Shown piece by piece: positions 48,975 through 60,729 of a stretch of 64,000 nucleotides of DNA. This DNA comes from Marinobacter sp. F4218. Its GTDB lineage: Bacteria > Pseudomonadota > Gammaproteobacteria > Pseudomonadales > Oleiphilaceae. A program made the translations under genes and the position numbers. The number at the start of each line of letters is the position of its first letter. The stretch's first letter is position 1. The stretch is taken from assembly GCF_019443085.1 (NCBI RefSeq), contig NZ_JAHZIL010000003.1, positions 434,001 through 498,000 of the forward strand, written 5' to 3'. The notes beneath the pieces were generated by a model that saw only the letters and a list, made by a program, of their open reading frames with translations, was not told where the DNA came from and searched no databases.

Positions 48975-48994
48975 GGCGAACCCTCCCTACAGGA

Positions 48995-50409
<1,415 letters not shown>

Positions 50410-50697
50410 GTGACCATTTCCCGTGAGGACATTGAAAAAGTCGCTGTGCTCGCTCGCATTCGTGTAGACGACGAGCAAGTTTCGGCCCTGGAGAACGATC
50501 TCGGAAACATCCTTGATCTGGTTGACCAGCTCAGCGCCGCCGATACAGAGAGCGTCGAGCCTATGGCCCACCCCCTTGATGCTGTTCAGCGCCTGCGTCC
50601 GGACGAGGTAACCGAGACCAATCAGAGGGAAGCCTTCCAGGCCATTGCCCCGGCCACCGAGAACGGTCTTTATCTCGTACCCCGCGTTATTGAGTGA
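50410..50697 (+). CDS. gatC: Aspartyl/glutamyl-tRNA amidotransferase subunit C
   Basis: Small subunit of GatCAB, which amidates misacylated Glu-tRNA(Gln) or Asp-tRNA(Asn). GTG 50410 with GGGAGG six bases upstream gives 95 residues and the usual TISREDIEKVAVLARI opening. DETNQREAF-like and ENGLYLVPRVIE end motifs fit. The frame extends back to 50131 without family likeness. Confidence 0.95.
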   Translation: MTISREDIEKVAVLARIRVDDEQVSALENDLGNILDLVDQLSAADTESVEPMAHPLDAVQRLRPDEVTETNQREAFQAIAPATENGLYLVPRVIE

Positions 50698-50726
50698 TCT
50701 GACGACCAGCGATTTCAGGAATCATC

Positions 50727-52184
50727 ATGCACAACAAATCCGTAGCAGAGCTTTCCCGGGAACTGGAGAGCGGCAAGATTTCAAGCGTGGAGCTGACGCA
50801 ACAGTTCCTCGATCGCCTCAAGCAGGAAGACAGCAAGTACAACAGCTTTATTACCGTGACCGAGGAGCAGGCCCTGGCCGATGCCCAAGCCGCTGACGCC
50901 CAGCGCGCCGCTGGCAACGCCACGCCCTGGACCGGCATTCCCTTCGCCCACAAGGACATTTTCTGCACCAACGGCGTGCGCACCACCTGTGGCTCGAAAA
51001 TGCTGGAGAACTTCGTCCCGCCCTATGATGCCACCGTGACTGACAACTTCCGCAAGGCCGGGGCGGTGTGTTTGGGCAAGACCAATATGGACGAATTCGC
51101 CATGGGTTCCTCCAACGAGTCCAGCCATTTTGGCGCAGTAACCAATCCCTGGGGCCTGAGCAAAGGCGAGAAGCGGGTACCCGGCGGTTCTTCCGGCGGC
51201 TCCGCAGCAGCGGTCGCGGCACGACTGGTGCCGGCAGCGACCGCCACCGACACCGGCGGCTCGATTCGCCAGCCGGCCGCCTTGTGCGGTGTGACGGGCC
51301 TCAAACCGACCTATGGTCGAGTCTCCCGCTACGGCATGATCGCTTTCGCCTCCAGCCTTGACCAAGGCGGCGCCATCGCCCGCACAGCCGAAGACAACGC
51401 GCTCATGCTGAACGTGATGGCCGGGTTCGACCCAAAGGATTCGACCTCACTGGACCGGGCAGTTCCGGACTACACCGCCACCCTGAACGAGCCATTGAAA
51501 GGCCTCCGGATCGGCCTGCCGAAGGAATACTTCTCAGATCAGCTCAGCCCTGCCATGGAGGAGCAGATCCGGGCTGCCGTCCGGGAGTACGAAAAGCTGG
51601 GCGCGACGGTCAAGGAAGTGTCCCTGCCCAACGCCAAGCTCGCCATTGCAGCCTACTACGTGATCGCGCCCGCAGAGGCATCGGCCAACCTGTCCCGCTT
51701 TGACGGCGTCCGCTACGGCTATCGCTGCGAAGACCCGAAAGACCTGATGGACCTCTACACCCGGACCCGGGCGGAAGGATTTGGCACCGAGGTGAAACGT
51801 CGAATCCTGGTGGGCACCTACGCCCTGTCCGCCGGTTATTTTGACGCCTACTACCTCAAGGCCCAGAAGGTTCGCCGCCTGATCCAGCAGGACTTCATCA
51901 ATGCCTTCAAGGAGGTAGACGTCCTGATGAGTCCGACCACCCCCTCTCCCGCGTTTGCGTTGGGCGAGAAGACCAACGATCCGGTTACCATGTACCTGGA
52001 GGACATCTTCACCATTGCCATCAACCTGGCAGGCGTCCCGGCCATGTCGGTGCCGGCCGGATTCGTGGATGGACTGCCCGTTGGCCTGCAGATCATCGGA
52101 GATTATTTCTCCGAGGCCCGGTTGCTGAACGCCGCCCATCAATTCCAGCAGGTGACCGACTGGCACCAGCGTGAACCGCAGTAA
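50727..52184 (+). CDS. gatA: Aspartyl/glutamyl-tRNA amidotransferase subunit A
   Basis: Amidase subunit that releases ammonia from glutamine for GatB. The catalytic Ser-cis-Ser-Lys set is visible: Lys76 (AHKDIF), Ser155/156 (GGSSGGSA) and nucleophile Ser179 ([10 protein letters not shown]). Length 485. The gap to gatC is 29 bases and to gatB 22. Confidence 0.97.
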   Translation: MHNKSVAELSRELESGKISSVELTQQFLDRLKQEDSKYNSFITVTEEQALADAQAADAQRAAGNATPWTGIPFAHKDIFCTNGVRTTCGSKMLENFVPPYDATVTDNFRKAGAVCLGKTNMDEFAMGSSNESSHFGAVTNPWGLSKGEKRVPGGSSGGSAAAVAARLVPAATATDTGGSIRQPAALCGVTGLKPTYGRVSRYGMIAFASSLDQGGAIARTAEDNALMLNVMAGFDPKDSTSLDRAVPDYTATLNEPLKGLRIGLPKEYFSDQLSPAMEEQIRAAVREYEKLGATVKEVSLPNAKLAIAAYYVIAPAEASANLSRFDGVRYGYRCEDPKDLMDLYTRTRAEGFGTEVKRRILVGTYALSAGYFDAYYLKAQKVRRLIQQDFINAFKEVDVLMSPTTPSPAFALGEKTNDPVTMYLEDIFTIAINLAGVPAMSVPAGFVDGLPVGLQIIGDYFSEARLLNAAHQFQQVTDWHQREPQ

Positions 52185-52206
52185 GCCCGAAAAGGAGAAT
52201 GACACC

Positions 52207-53658
52207 ATGCAATGGGATATTGTGATCGGGCTGGAAATTCACGTTCAGCTCGCCACCAAAACGAAGATCTTTTCCGGTTCCAGCACCGCCTATGGCGCTG
52301 AACCCAACACCCAGGCCAATGCCGTTGACCTGGCCATGCCGGGCACCCTGCCGGTTCCAAACGAGCAGGCCTTCCGCTATGCGGTCATGTTTGGCCTGGC
52401 GGTGAACGCCGAAATCGAGCGTCGCTCGGTTTTCGAGCGCAAGAATTATTTCTATCCGGACCTGCCCAAGGGCTACCAGACCACCCAGCTTGAACGCCCG
52501 ATCGTAGGACCCGGTTATGTCGATCTGGATCTGGCCAACGGCGAGACCAAGCGTGTACGCATTCACCACGCCCACCTGGAAGAAGACGCCGGGAAGTCAC
52601 TGCACGAGGACTTCCACGGCATGACCGGGGTTGACTTGAACCGGGCCGGCACCCCTCTGATTGAAGTCGTCACCGAACCGGACATGACCAGCGCCGAAGA
52701 AGCTGTTGCCTTCGCCAAAAAACTGCACAGCCTGGTGACGTCGCTGGGCATCTGTGACGGTGACATGTCCCAGGGCTCCATGCGGTTCGACGTTAACATT
52801 TCACTGAAGCCAAAAGGCTCCGGCACACTTGGCACCCGTACCGAGACCAAGAACCTCAACTCGTTCCGATTCATGGAACAGGCCATTGCTCACGAAGTTG
52901 AGCGGCAGATGGACATCCTCGAAGACGGTGGCGTCATTGAACAGGAAACCCGGCTGTACAATGGTGACCGGGACGAATCCCGCTCCATGCGCACGAAGGA
53001 AGAGGCCAACGACTATCGCTACTTCCCCTGCCCCGACCTGCTGCCGGTGGAAATTGATGATGCCTTCATCGAGGATGCACGCAAACGTCTTCCGGAACTG
53101 CCGGATGCCCGCAAGGCGCGATTCAGGGAGCAGTACGGCCTGAACGACTACGACGCCGGACTGCTCAGCGGCGACGCCCGACTGGCGACCTTCTTCGAGG
53201 ACGCCGTCAGCCATGGCAAAGACGCCAAGCTGACCGCCAACTGGATTCAGGGCGAGTTTTCCGCCCGCCTGAACGCGGAAGAGAAGTCCGTTTCAGAGTC
53301 TCCGATTTCCGGCACACAGCTCGGCGATCTGGTGGTGCGCATTGCCGACAACACCATTTCCTCAGCCGGCGCCAAGAAAGTCTTCGACGCACTCTGGTCC
53401 GGTGAAAACGACAACGTTGATGCCATTATTGATGCCAAGGGGCTCAAGCAGGTATCCGATACCGGCGAACTCGAGAGAATGGTCGATGAGGTTCTGGCGG
53501 GCATGCCGGACCAGGTGGCTCAATACCAAAACGAGGAAGACCCCAAAAAGCGCAAGAAAATGCTGGGCGGCTTTATGGGGCCATTAATGAAAGCCTCCAA
53601 GGGACAGGGCAACCCCAAGCTCTTTAACGAGATCCTGATCAGGAAGCTTTCTGACTGA
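52207..53658 (+). CDS. gatB: Aspartyl/glutamyl-tRNA amidotransferase subunit B
   Basis: Kinase/transamidase subunit that activates the tRNA-bound acid and transfers ammonia. ATG 52207 with AAGGAG nine bases upstream gives 483 residues starting [15 protein letters not shown]. The [21 protein letters not shown] and C-terminal GatB/YqeY tail domain are present. The presence of GatCAB means the organism probably charges Gln and/or Asn tRNAs indirectly. Confidence 0.97.
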   Translation: MQWDIVIGLEIHVQLATKTKIFSGSSTAYGAEPNTQANAVDLAMPGTLPVPNEQAFRYAVMFGLAVNAEIERRSVFERKNYFYPDLPKGYQTTQLERPIVGPGYVDLDLANGETKRVRIHHAHLEEDAGKSLHEDFHGMTGVDLNRAGTPLIEVVTEPDMTSAEEAVAFAKKLHSLVTSLGICDGDMSQGSMRFDVNISLKPKGSGTLGTRTETKNLNSFRFMEQAIAHEVERQMDILEDGGVIEQETRLYNGDRDESRSMRTKEEANDYRYFPCPDLLPVEIDDAFIEDARKRLPELPDARKARFREQYGLNDYDAGLLSGDARLATFFEDAVSHGKDAKLTANWIQGEFSARLNAEEKSVSESPISGTQLGDLVVRIADNTISSAGAKKVFDALWSGENDNVDAIIDAKGLKQVSDTGELERMVDEVLAGMPDQVAQYQNEEDPKKRKKMLGGFMGPLMKASKGQGNPKLFNEILIRKLSD

Positions 53659-53671
53659 CAATCTGCCTCGA

Positions 53672-53702
53672 GACCAGGGCGCATCAATCTGCCGCCCTGG
53701 TC
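53672..53702 (+). terminator. Hairpin after gatB
   Basis: Ten-base perfect stem GACCAGGGCG / CGCCCTGGTC with an 11-base loop, 13 bases after the gatB stop. It is followed by ACTCCCC, not T, so it is either a weak terminator or an mRNA 3'-end stabiliser. Confidence 0.5.
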
Positions 53703-53887
53703 ACTCCCCACCACACAGAATAAGCTGACCAATAACACAATGGCCTGATCTGACTTGTGTCAAAATTTGTGACGTCTTGTTCAGAATAACGTAACAAATC
53801 TGCCACAATGAACTACAGGCTTCTTGCCGATCATTAAGTAAACAATTAAGATTCAGCGGGCTTAAGTATTTTTTCTGGAAGGGATTT

Positions 53888-54346
53888 ATGGGAAAGGCAG
53901 CCGCATTCGAAACCAGCCACGCCAGACGAGTAGCCATGAAACCAGTCGCCATAAAAACCAATCTTCGCAACCAACAGCGCGTCGATGTTTCAACCGAAAT
54001 TACCGTAGAAAAGCCGGATGGCTCCTGCCTGACCTGCTCGGTTGCCAACCTCTCGCGAACCGGTGTGATGATTTCCTGCAGCCGGGAAGCCGTCAAAGCC
54101 CTCATACCCAACCAGCAAAGTCCTGCTCCGGGCAACTGGATTTCCGTCAAAACCCGTTTTTCAGTGCCTGTCGTTGCCACCCAGCCGGTATCCATTATTG
54201 CCGATGGGAACATTGTGCATATGCGCCGCGTCGCGCGGGACGAGTTCCATCTCGGCATCCAGTTTGCCGAATTCGAAGGCAACGGATTTGACTACGTGGA
54301 TCGCTACGTGGCCAAGCTACTCGCGGATTCCCACGATCCGACCTGA
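53888..54346 (+). CDS. PilZ-domain protein (predicted cyclic-di-GMP binding)
   Basis: Stand-alone PilZ protein of 152 residues. The cyclic-di-GMP binding motifs are both intact: RxxxR at residues 27-31 (RNQQR) and the (D/N)xSxxG motif at 54-59 (NLSRTG). The C-terminus keeps the usual HLGIQF strand. No effector domain is attached, so it is probably an adaptor. GGAAGG lies six bases before the ATG. The upstream 229 bases are AT-rich after the gatB hairpin, consistent with its own promoter, though I cannot place one firmly. Confidence 0.9.
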   Translation: MGKAAAFETSHARRVAMKPVAIKTNLRNQQRVDVSTEITVEKPDGSCLTCSVANLSRTGVMISCSREAVKALIPNQQSPAPGNWISVKTRFSVPVVATQPVSIIADGNIVHMRRVARDEFHLGIQFAEFEGNGFDYVDRYVAKLLADSHDPT

Positions 54347-54453
54347 TTTCTCACCGCCACTACCTCTATCCCATCGCGGCAATTTCCGCTTTGCCGCTAT
54401 ATTATTATAACGCCAAACTCTAGTTGCGGCGCTTCTTATACCCTTGCCGGCTC

Positions 54454-54462
54454 TGGTATAGT
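54454..54462 (+). promoter_or_regulatory. Extended -10 candidate for cysD
   Basis: TGGTATAGT: TATAGT at 54457-54462 with TG one base upstream, 53 bases before the cysD ATG. No clear -35, as expected of a regulated promoter; CysB control is only an expectation. Confidence 0.35.
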
Positions 54463-54515
54463 TACAGGTCTAATTTGCACAGCCATCAAGGCCCGCACCG
54501 CGGCAACGGAACACC

Positions 54516-55424
54516 ATGACCACATACAACCTCACGCACCTGAAGCAGCTGGAAGCGGAAAGCATCCACATCATCCGGGAAGTGGCAGCCGAGTTCGATA
54601 ACCCGGTCATGCTCTACTCTATCGGCAAGGATTCCGCTGTCATGCTGCACCTTGCACGTAAAGCCTTCTATCCTGGCAAGCCTCCTTTTCCGCTGATGCA
54701 CGTGGACACCACGTGGAAGTTCAAGGACATGATCGATTTCCGGGATCGCAAGGTGAAGGAGTACGGTCTTGATCTGATCGTCCACAAGAACGAGGACGGT
54801 ATCAAGCAGGGCATTGGACCGTTCACCCATGGCAGCGCCAAGCATACCGACATCATGAAAACCCAGGCCCTGAAACAGGCGCTGGACAAGTACAAGTTCG
54901 ATGCAGCGTTCGGGGGCGCCCGTCGCGACGAGGAGAAATCCCGGGCCAAGGAACGGGTCTATTCGTTCCGCGATGAATATCATCGCTGGGACCCGAAGAA
55001 CCAGCGTCCCGAACTGTGGAACATCTACAACGGCAAGATCAATAAGGGCGAGAGTATTCGGGTGTTCCCGCTGTCCAACTGGACAGAACTGGACATCTGG
55101 CAGTACATCTATCTCGAAAACATCGAAATCGTTCCCCTCTACTATGCTGCCAAGCGACCGGTGGTTGAACGCGACGGCACATTGATCATGGTGGACGACG
55201 ACCGCATGCCGCTGAAGGAAGGCGAAACGCCGATGATGAAATCGGTCCGTTTCCGAACCCTCGGCTGCTACCCGCTGACCGGCGCCATCGAATCCGAGGC
55301 AGACACCCTGCCTGAGATTATTCAGGAGATGCTGCTGGCAACCAGCTCCGAACGTCAGGGGCGGGTCATTGACCACGATTCAGCCGGGTCCATGGAACAG
55401 AAGAAGCGGGAAGGGTATTTCTAA
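54516..55424 (+). CDS. cysD: Sulfate adenylyltransferase subunit 2 CysD
   Basis: Catalytic subunit of ATP sulfurylase, making APS from sulfate and ATP. PP-loop-type [17 protein letters not shown] near residues 35-51, [24 protein letters not shown] and RMPLKEGE are diagnostic. Length 302 as in E. coli. It ends one base before cysN. Confidence 0.97.
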   Translation: MTTYNLTHLKQLEAESIHIIREVAAEFDNPVMLYSIGKDSAVMLHLARKAFYPGKPPFPLMHVDTTWKFKDMIDFRDRKVKEYGLDLIVHKNEDGIKQGIGPFTHGSAKHTDIMKTQALKQALDKYKFDAAFGGARRDEEKSRAKERVYSFRDEYHRWDPKNQRPELWNIYNGKINKGESIRVFPLSNWTELDIWQYIYLENIEIVPLYYAAKRPVVERDGTLIMVDDDRMPLKEGETPMMKSVRFRTLGCYPLTGAIESEADTLPEIIQEMLLATSSERQGRVIDHDSAGSMEQKKREGYF

Positions 55425-55425
55425 G

Positions 55426-57084
55426 ATGTCACACCAGTCTGATCTGATTGCTGAAGATATTCAGGCCTACCTGAAGCAACACGAGAACAAAGAGCTGCTG
55501 CGCCTGCTGACGTGCGGCAGCGTCGATGACGGCAAAAGCACCCTGATCGGCCGCCTGCTGCACGACACCAAAATGATCTACGAAGATCACATGGCGAGCC
55601 TGAAAACAGACAGCGCCAAGATGGGTACCACCGGCGAAAAGCTTGATTTGGCGCTGCTGGTCGATGGCCTCCAGGCCGAGCGTGAGCAAGGTATTACGAT
55701 CGACGTTGCCTATCGCTTCTTCTCGACCGACAAACGCAAGTTCATCATTGCGGATACCCCGGGGCACGAACAGTACACCCGAAACATGGCGACTGGCGCA
55801 TCGACAGCCCAACTGGCAATCCTGATGATCGATGCCCGCCACGGCGTGTTGACCCAGACACGACGCCATTCGTTCATTGCCTCGCTTCAGGGCATTCGCC
55901 ACATTGTCGTGGCCGTGAACAAAATGGATCTGGTGGATTTCAGCGAAGAACGCTTCAACGAAATCAAGGATGAATATCTGGCCTTTGCTACCAAGCTCGG
56001 CCTGAAAGATATTCGGTTCGTGCCGATTTCCGCCCTTGAAGGCGATAACGTCGTCAACAAGAGCGAAAACACCCCCTGGTTCACCGGTCAGCCGCTGATG
56101 GACATCCTGGAAACCGTCGAGATTTCCCGAGACAAGAATCTGGAGCACTTCCGGTTCCCGGTACAGTATGTGAATCGCCCCAACCTGAACTTTCGCGGCT
56201 TTTGCGGCACTATCGCCTCCGGCGTGGTGCGTCCGGGCGACCAGGTCATGGTGCTGCCCTCCCGTCGCACCAGCACGGTGAAGGACATTGTCACCTTCGA
56301 CGGGAACCTGGACGAAGCCTACATCGACCAGGCCGTGACACTTACTCTGACTGACGAGATCGATATCAGCCGCGGTGACATGCTGGTCAAGGTGGAGGAC
56401 GAGCCGGAAGTCGACAACCGCTTCAATGCCAACATCGTCTGGATGACAGACGCACCGCTGGAAACCGGTCGACTCTATGACATCAAACTCGGGCCAACCT
56501 TTACCTCCGGTACGGTCAAGAAGATCCATCACCAGACCGACGTAAACACACTCGAGCAGAATGCCAACCCGAGCAAGCTGCAACTGAACGAAATCGGCCT
56601 GTGCGAACTCACCCTGAACCAGCCCATCGCCTTTGACGCCTACCAGCGCAATCATGCCACGGGCAGCTTCATCGTGATCGACCGGCTTTCCAACGTCACC
56701 GTTGGCGCCGGCATGATCGCTGGCCTGGCAGACGGCCTGGAATCTCTCGACCCTGTCAGCCCGGACGAACGCGAGCGTAGACTGGCTCAGAGGCCCGCCA
56801 TCATTGGATGCAACGGCAAGCACGCGCCAGCGCTGGCGCTCGCCGTCGAGCGTGCGCTCTTCGATCAGGGCAAGACCGCAGTCGTGGTCACCGAAGACAA
56901 TGCCGGCGACGCTGACGACCGCCGCCGGACAGCTCAGCTGCTGTCTTCACATGGCCTGATCGCCGTTGCGGTCAACCTCGGTTCCGATGTAGCCTCTGCC
57001 TCCGTTTCCGCTGATAGCGATCAGGAGATTCCTGCCGCTGTCAGTCAGCTGGTTCAACAGTTGGTCCGGAGCAAGCGCATCTGA
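55426..57084 (+). CDS. cysN: Sulfate adenylyltransferase subunit 1 CysN with a decayed APS-kinase-like tail
   Basis: GTPase subunit of ATP sulfurylase. P-loop GSVDDGKS (31-38), DTPGHEQY, and NKMDLVD define the GTPase, followed by two beta-barrel domains. The protein is 552 residues: longer than stand-alone CysN (E. coli 475) but shorter than CysNC fusions with APS kinase (about 630). From about residue 448 the tail (RPAIIGCNG..., [30 protein letters not shown]) aligns by eye with APS kinase but lacks its GxxGxGKS P-loop, so it cannot be an active kinase. ATG 55426 is chosen, directly after the cysD stop. Confidence 0.95.
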   Translation: MSHQSDLIAEDIQAYLKQHENKELLRLLTCGSVDDGKSTLIGRLLHDTKMIYEDHMASLKTDSAKMGTTGEKLDLALLVDGLQAEREQGITIDVAYRFFSTDKRKFIIADTPGHEQYTRNMATGASTAQLAILMIDARHGVLTQTRRHSFIASLQGIRHIVVAVNKMDLVDFSEERFNEIKDEYLAFATKLGLKDIRFVPISALEGDNVVNKSENTPWFTGQPLMDILETVEISRDKNLEHFRFPVQYVNRPNLNFRGFCGTIASGVVRPGDQVMVLPSRRTSTVKDIVTFDGNLDEAYIDQAVTLTLTDEIDISRGDMLVKVEDEPEVDNRFNANIVWMTDAPLETGRLYDIKLGPTFTSGTVKKIHHQTDVNTLEQNANPSKLQLNEIGLCELTLNQPIAFDAYQRNHATGSFIVIDRLSNVTVGAGMIAGLADGLESLDPVSPDERERRLAQRPAIIGCNGKHAPALALAVERALFDQGKTAVVVTEDNAGDADDRRRTAQLLSSHGLIAVAVNLGSDVASASVSADSDQEIPAAVSQLVQQLVRSKRI

Positions 57085-57100
57085 CCTCTGGGTTGCACAC

Positions 57101-57137
57101 AAGCCCCGCAGGCCAGAAGTGCCTCCGGGGCTTTTTT
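57101..57137 (+). terminator. Rho-independent terminator after cysDN
   Basis: Stem AAGCCCCG / CGGGGCTT with an inner AGGC/GCCT helix and seven-base loop, followed by a T-tract; 16 bases past the stop. It shows that the short cysN reading frame ends where the transcript ends. Confidence 0.92.
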
Positions 57138-57163
57138 ATTGCACGTCGCAAGAGAATCCGAGC

Positions 57164-58180
57164 ATGGCCATCAAACACCTACGCACCGCCTTTGCCAGCC
57201 AATATCAACCAGGTCAGCCCGCCCGCCTTCAGTCCGGGGAAGTCCTTTCTGAACCCGGAGGCGACTACGAATCACTGCACAAGCAAATGAAGCGCCTGTT
57301 CAACAGTAAACCGGGCAAGAAATACGGCCGCTTCTCGGAAGACATTGGCGAATGTCCGTTCAGTAGCTGGCTCAAAGACTACCTTGATGACAGGCAGAGT
57401 TTCAGCTCGATGACCGACCGCCTGTTCGGTCAGTGGCAGGAGCTCCTCACAGGAAGCCAGGAAGAGTTTCAGGGCCACCTGATGATTGTCCACGAGACCC
57501 TGGCGGACACCGAAGTGGTATACCTGCTGATTCTGGAGAGCGACAGCGCCCTGCGTTTCGACGGTAACCAGGCACTGGACGCCACTGACGTGCTCAGTCT
57601 TTCCCGTCTGAACCTGGCCGTGCGCATTGAGCTGGATGATTGGCGCAGTGAGAATGGTGCAGAGAATTACCTGACCCTTGTCCACGGTCGAGGAACTGGT
57701 GAACCCGGTGAGATGTTCATCCGCCTGGCAGGGTTTACCAACCAGGTAGACGTGGAAAAAGAAACCGTCACCTTCCTTGATGCGGTCGAAGCCTTTGCCA
57801 AATCTTCCGAACCGGAGAAAGCCGGCGAAGTACGGAGCCGGGCCTACGAGTTCTGCAAGGAACAGCATGCCCTCGGGGAGCCGGTCGAGATCGAAGCGCT
57901 CTCCGGATACCTGGATGAGAGCGAACCCCAACGCTTCAAGGAGTTCGCATCAAAGACCACCGAACTACCGGAAAGCGGCGTACTTCACCCGGACCACCGC
58001 AAGGTCAAAAAGCTCGTCCGCATCGCCGGATCTGGTGGTGGCATGAGCGTTTCCTTCTCCTCGGACCTGGTCAACCAGGCGATTTACTACGACCGGGACA
58101 AGGATGCACTCACCATTACCCGTCTGCCAAAAGCTCTCAGGGAGCAGTTGCAGCGGTATTTGGAAGCTCGGGAGGAGTGA
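57164..58180 (+). CDS. yejK: Nucleoid-associated protein YejK (NdpA)
   Basis: NdpA-family nucleoid protein, 338 residues (E. coli 335). Recognised by FNSKPGKKYGRFSED near the N-terminus, SRLNLAVRIELDDW and the basic C-terminal region. The ATG lies 26 bases after the terminator T-run, so a promoter must sit within or before the cysN terminator. Confidence 0.9.
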   Translation: MAIKHLRTAFASQYQPGQPARLQSGEVLSEPGGDYESLHKQMKRLFNSKPGKKYGRFSEDIGECPFSSWLKDYLDDRQSFSSMTDRLFGQWQELLTGSQEEFQGHLMIVHETLADTEVVYLLILESDSALRFDGNQALDATDVLSLSRLNLAVRIELDDWRSENGAENYLTLVHGRGTGEPGEMFIRLAGFTNQVDVEKETVTFLDAVEAFAKSSEPEKAGEVRSRAYEFCKEQHALGEPVEIEALSGYLDESEPQRFKEFASKTTELPESGVLHPDHRKVKKLVRIAGSGGGMSVSFSSDLVNQAIYYDRDKDALTITRLPKALREQLQRYLEAREE

Positions 58181-58375
58181 TTAGGCAGGTCGAATCCAGA
58201 CTCCCACTGCTTTGGGGGAATGCCGTGAGTTTTCAGGCACCATCCAGCGGTCGTATAGAGGGCATAATGTTCGGACGCTGAAACTTGAAAATACCAGTCA
58301 ATTTCCGTCTTGCAGAGTTACCCGCACAACCGCAAATCAACAAAAAGAGTGAAATACAGAAACAGCAGCAACGGC

Positions 58376-58392
58376 CCGGCTTCCAAAGCCGG
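58376..58392 (-). terminator. Weak hairpin downstream of trmH
   Basis: Seven-base stem CCGGCTT / AAGCCGG with a three-base loop, 20 bases after the trmH stop on the minus strand. There is no T-run. The rest of 58181-58412 holds nothing I can name. Confidence 0.35.
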
Positions 58393-58412
58393 CAAGACGA
58401 CTGGGTCTCGTT

Positions 58413-59123
58413 TTATTCGGCGTGCTCCAGGTGCGGATGCCGAAGCTTGCGAATCTCCTTCATCCAGCCGACACCGTCGACCAGCTCTCCCGTGTCCGGA
58501 TCAATCGGCGGATACGGCAGCTTGCGGTCATCGCAATAGCGTTTGACCGTTGGCTGGCACCAGCAAAAGAGCAGTCGCTGGTATTCGTCATCGGGCAGCC
58601 TGCGGTAGTCGTAGAGACCTGCTGACTTACGCTGGCGCTGGGCCTCCGCCAGAATAATCGCGCAGGCGGCCGACACGTTGAGGGATTCCACCATGCCCAT
58701 CATCGGAATCACAATATGCTCATCCGCTTGCTCCGCCGCATCCGCGCTCACGCCGTCCACCTCATTGCCAAGGATGACGGTACAGGGCACGGTAAAGTCC
58801 ACCTCGCGATAATCCACTGCGCGATCGGACAGCTGGGCTGCATATAGTTTGTGGCCCTGCCCCTTCAACTCGCCGATTGCCGCATCCATGGTCCGGTGCG
58901 TAAGCGTAGTGACCCAATTGTAGCTACCGCCCGCCGTCTTCCGGAACGCCCGAAAACCTTCCCTGGGCCAGACCACGTGCATGTTGGCCAGACCGAAAGC
59001 ATCGCAGGAGCGGATAATGGCGGACAGATTTCGGGGCTTGTGGACCTGATCGGTCAGCACCCGAAGGTCCGGCTGGCGGGTGTCCAATGTTTGTTTGATG
59101 CGGGCAAGACGTTCGGGAGTCAT
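58413..59123 (-). CDS. trmH: tRNA (guanosine(18)-2'-O)-methyltransferase TrmH
   Basis: SPOUT methyltransferase making Gm18 in tRNA. Motif 1 PRNLSAIIRSCDAFG carries the catalytic Arg, motif 2 is ILGNEVDGVS and motif 3 IPMMGMVESLNVSAACAI forms the knot. Length 236, with the C-terminal extension of the E. coli type. It is divergent from miaB. Confidence 0.95.
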   Translation of the reverse strand: MTPERLARIKQTLDTRQPDLRVLTDQVHKPRNLSAIIRSCDAFGLANMHVVWPREGFRAFRKTAGGSYNWVTTLTHRTMDAAIGELKGQGHKLYAAQLSDRAVDYREVDFTVPCTVILGNEVDGVSADAAEQADEHIVIPMMGMVESLNVSAACAIILAEAQRQRKSAGLYDYRRLPDDEYQRLLFCWCQPTVKRYCDDRKLPYPPIDPDTGELVDGVGWMKEIRKLRHPHLEHAE

Positions 59124-59219
59124 TTGAATTCAGGGTCTGCAAGTACGAAAGCGGCCAATAATACCACATTGAACTAGCTACAAGCCGAGACAATGGTGGT
59201 TGAAGAATGAGCACCCCGT

Positions 59220-59225
59220 TATAAT
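59220..59225 (+). promoter_or_regulatory. -10 element candidate for miaB
   Basis: Exact TATAAT in the same 13-base context (CCGTTATAATACG) as before mgtE, 79 bases before the miaB ATG. No clear -35 at 17 bases. Confidence 0.45.
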
Positions 59226-59304
59226 ACGCAGTTCCTTTTTGATCGCGCCAGCAATCCAGAATCGCAAATCCCGGCGCACCATCCACCAGAATACGTTGAG
59301 ACCC

Positions 59305-60651
59305 ATGGCCAAGAAGCTGTTTATCAAAACCCACGGCTGCCAGATGAATGAGTACGATTCATCCCGAATGGCGGACCTCCTGCGTACCGGCGAAACCGTT
59401 GAGATGACGGACACGCCAGAGGACGCAGACATCCTGCTGCTGAATACCTGCTCCATCCGGGAAAAAGCCCAGGAGAAGGTATTTCATCAGCTTGGCCGCT
59501 GGAAATCCCTGAAGAACAGCAAACCCGATCTGATCATCGGCGTGGGCGGCTGCGTCGCCAGCCAGGAAGGTCAGGCCATCATTGACCGCGCGCCCTACGT
59601 AGACATGGTGTTTGGTCCGCAAACCCTGCACCGCCTGCCCGACATGATTACCGAGGTTCGCGCCAAAGGTAACGGCGTCGGTGTGGTCGACGTCAGCTTC
59701 CCGGAGATCGAGAAGTTCGACAACCTGCCCGAGCCCGGGGCCGATGGCCCCTCAGCCTTTGTTTCCATCATGGAAGGCTGCAGCAAGTACTGCACTTTCT
59801 GCGTGGTGCCCTACACCCGTGGCGAGGAAGTGAGCCGGCCTGCCGATGACGTCATTGCCGAAGTGGCGCATCTGGCCAGCCAGGGTGTGCGTGAAGTGAA
59901 TCTGCTGGGGCAGAACGTAAATGCCTACCGGGGCGAGACCCATGATGGCGACATTATGGACCTCGCGGAGCTGATCTCCCTGATTGCGACCATCGACGGG
60001 ATCGACCGAATCCGGTACACCACCTCTCATCCGGTGGAATTTACCGATGCGATGATCGATGTTTACGAGCAGGTTCCGGAGCTCGTCAGTCACCTGCACC
60101 TGCCCGTGCAAAGCGGTTCAGACCGTGTCCTGGCAGCAATGAAGCGTGGCCACACCGCGCTGGAGTACAAATCGAAACTGCGCCGCTTGCGGAAGATCCG
60201 TCCGGACATCAGTTTTTCGTCGGACTTCATCATTGGCTTCCCCGGCGAGACGGAGAAAGACTTTGAAGACACCATGAAGCTGATCAACGACATCGGTTTC
60301 GACATGTCCTTCAGCTTTGTTTACAGCGCCCGCCCGGGTACGCCGGCATCAGATCTTCCTGACGACACCCCGATCGAGGTCAAGAAGCAGCGGCTGGCGA
60401 TTCTCCAGGACCGGCTCAACCAGAATGTCATGGATATCAGCCGCAAGATGGTTGGCTCCACTCAGCGCATTCTGGTAACCGGGCTCTCCAAGAAAGACCC
60501 CGGAGAATATGCCGGCCGTACCGAGAACAATCGCATTGTAAATTTCCGGCACGAGAACCCGGACGTAGTGGGCCACTTCATCGACGTTGAAATCGTGGAA
60601 GCCTACGCGAACTCGCTTCGTGGCAGGCCCGTGAACTCCGAGCTTTATTGA
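59305..60651 (+). CDS. miaB: tRNA-2-methylthio-N6-dimethylallyladenosine synthase MiaB
   Basis: Radical SAM methylthiotransferase acting on i6A37 of tRNA. Both iron-sulfur sites are complete: Cys12, Cys49, Cys83 (auxiliary cluster) and Cys159, Cys163, Cys166 in CSKYCTFC (radical SAM cluster). The TRAM domain closes the protein. ATG 59305 gives 448 residues and the usual [15 protein letters not shown] start; the frame is open upstream without family likeness. It heads the miaB-phoH-ybeY-corC-lnt run. Confidence 0.97.
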   Translation: MAKKLFIKTHGCQMNEYDSSRMADLLRTGETVEMTDTPEDADILLLNTCSIREKAQEKVFHQLGRWKSLKNSKPDLIIGVGGCVASQEGQAIIDRAPYVDMVFGPQTLHRLPDMITEVRAKGNGVGVVDVSFPEIEKFDNLPEPGADGPSAFVSIMEGCSKYCTFCVVPYTRGEEVSRPADDVIAEVAHLASQGVREVNLLGQNVNAYRGETHDGDIMDLAELISLIATIDGIDRIRYTTSHPVEFTDAMIDVYEQVPELVSHLHLPVQSGSDRVLAAMKRGHTALEYKSKLRRLRKIRPDISFSSDFIIGFPGETEKDFEDTMKLINDIGFDMSFSFVYSARPGTPASDLPDDTPIEVKKQRLAILQDRLNQNVMDISRKMVGSTQRILVTGLSKKDPGEYAGRTENNRIVNFRHENPDVVGHFIDVEIVEAYANSLRGRPVNSELY

Positions 60652-60729
60652 GGCCACAGCCCAAAGCCATACCGGCACCCAAACTCCCATTCTGGTAATG
60701 CCAGGGGAGCCAACGAAAACGGAGCATTT

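Noticed and set aside
55429..56823. 464-codon open frame on - opposite cysN
   Set aside because: cysN GTPase motifs are certain on +; the antisense frame shows no ribosome site or recognisable domain.
57084..57137. Frameshift truncating an intact CysNC kinase domain
   Set aside because: A terminator follows within 16 bases of the stop and the P-loop is already missing upstream, so no single frameshift restores a kinase.
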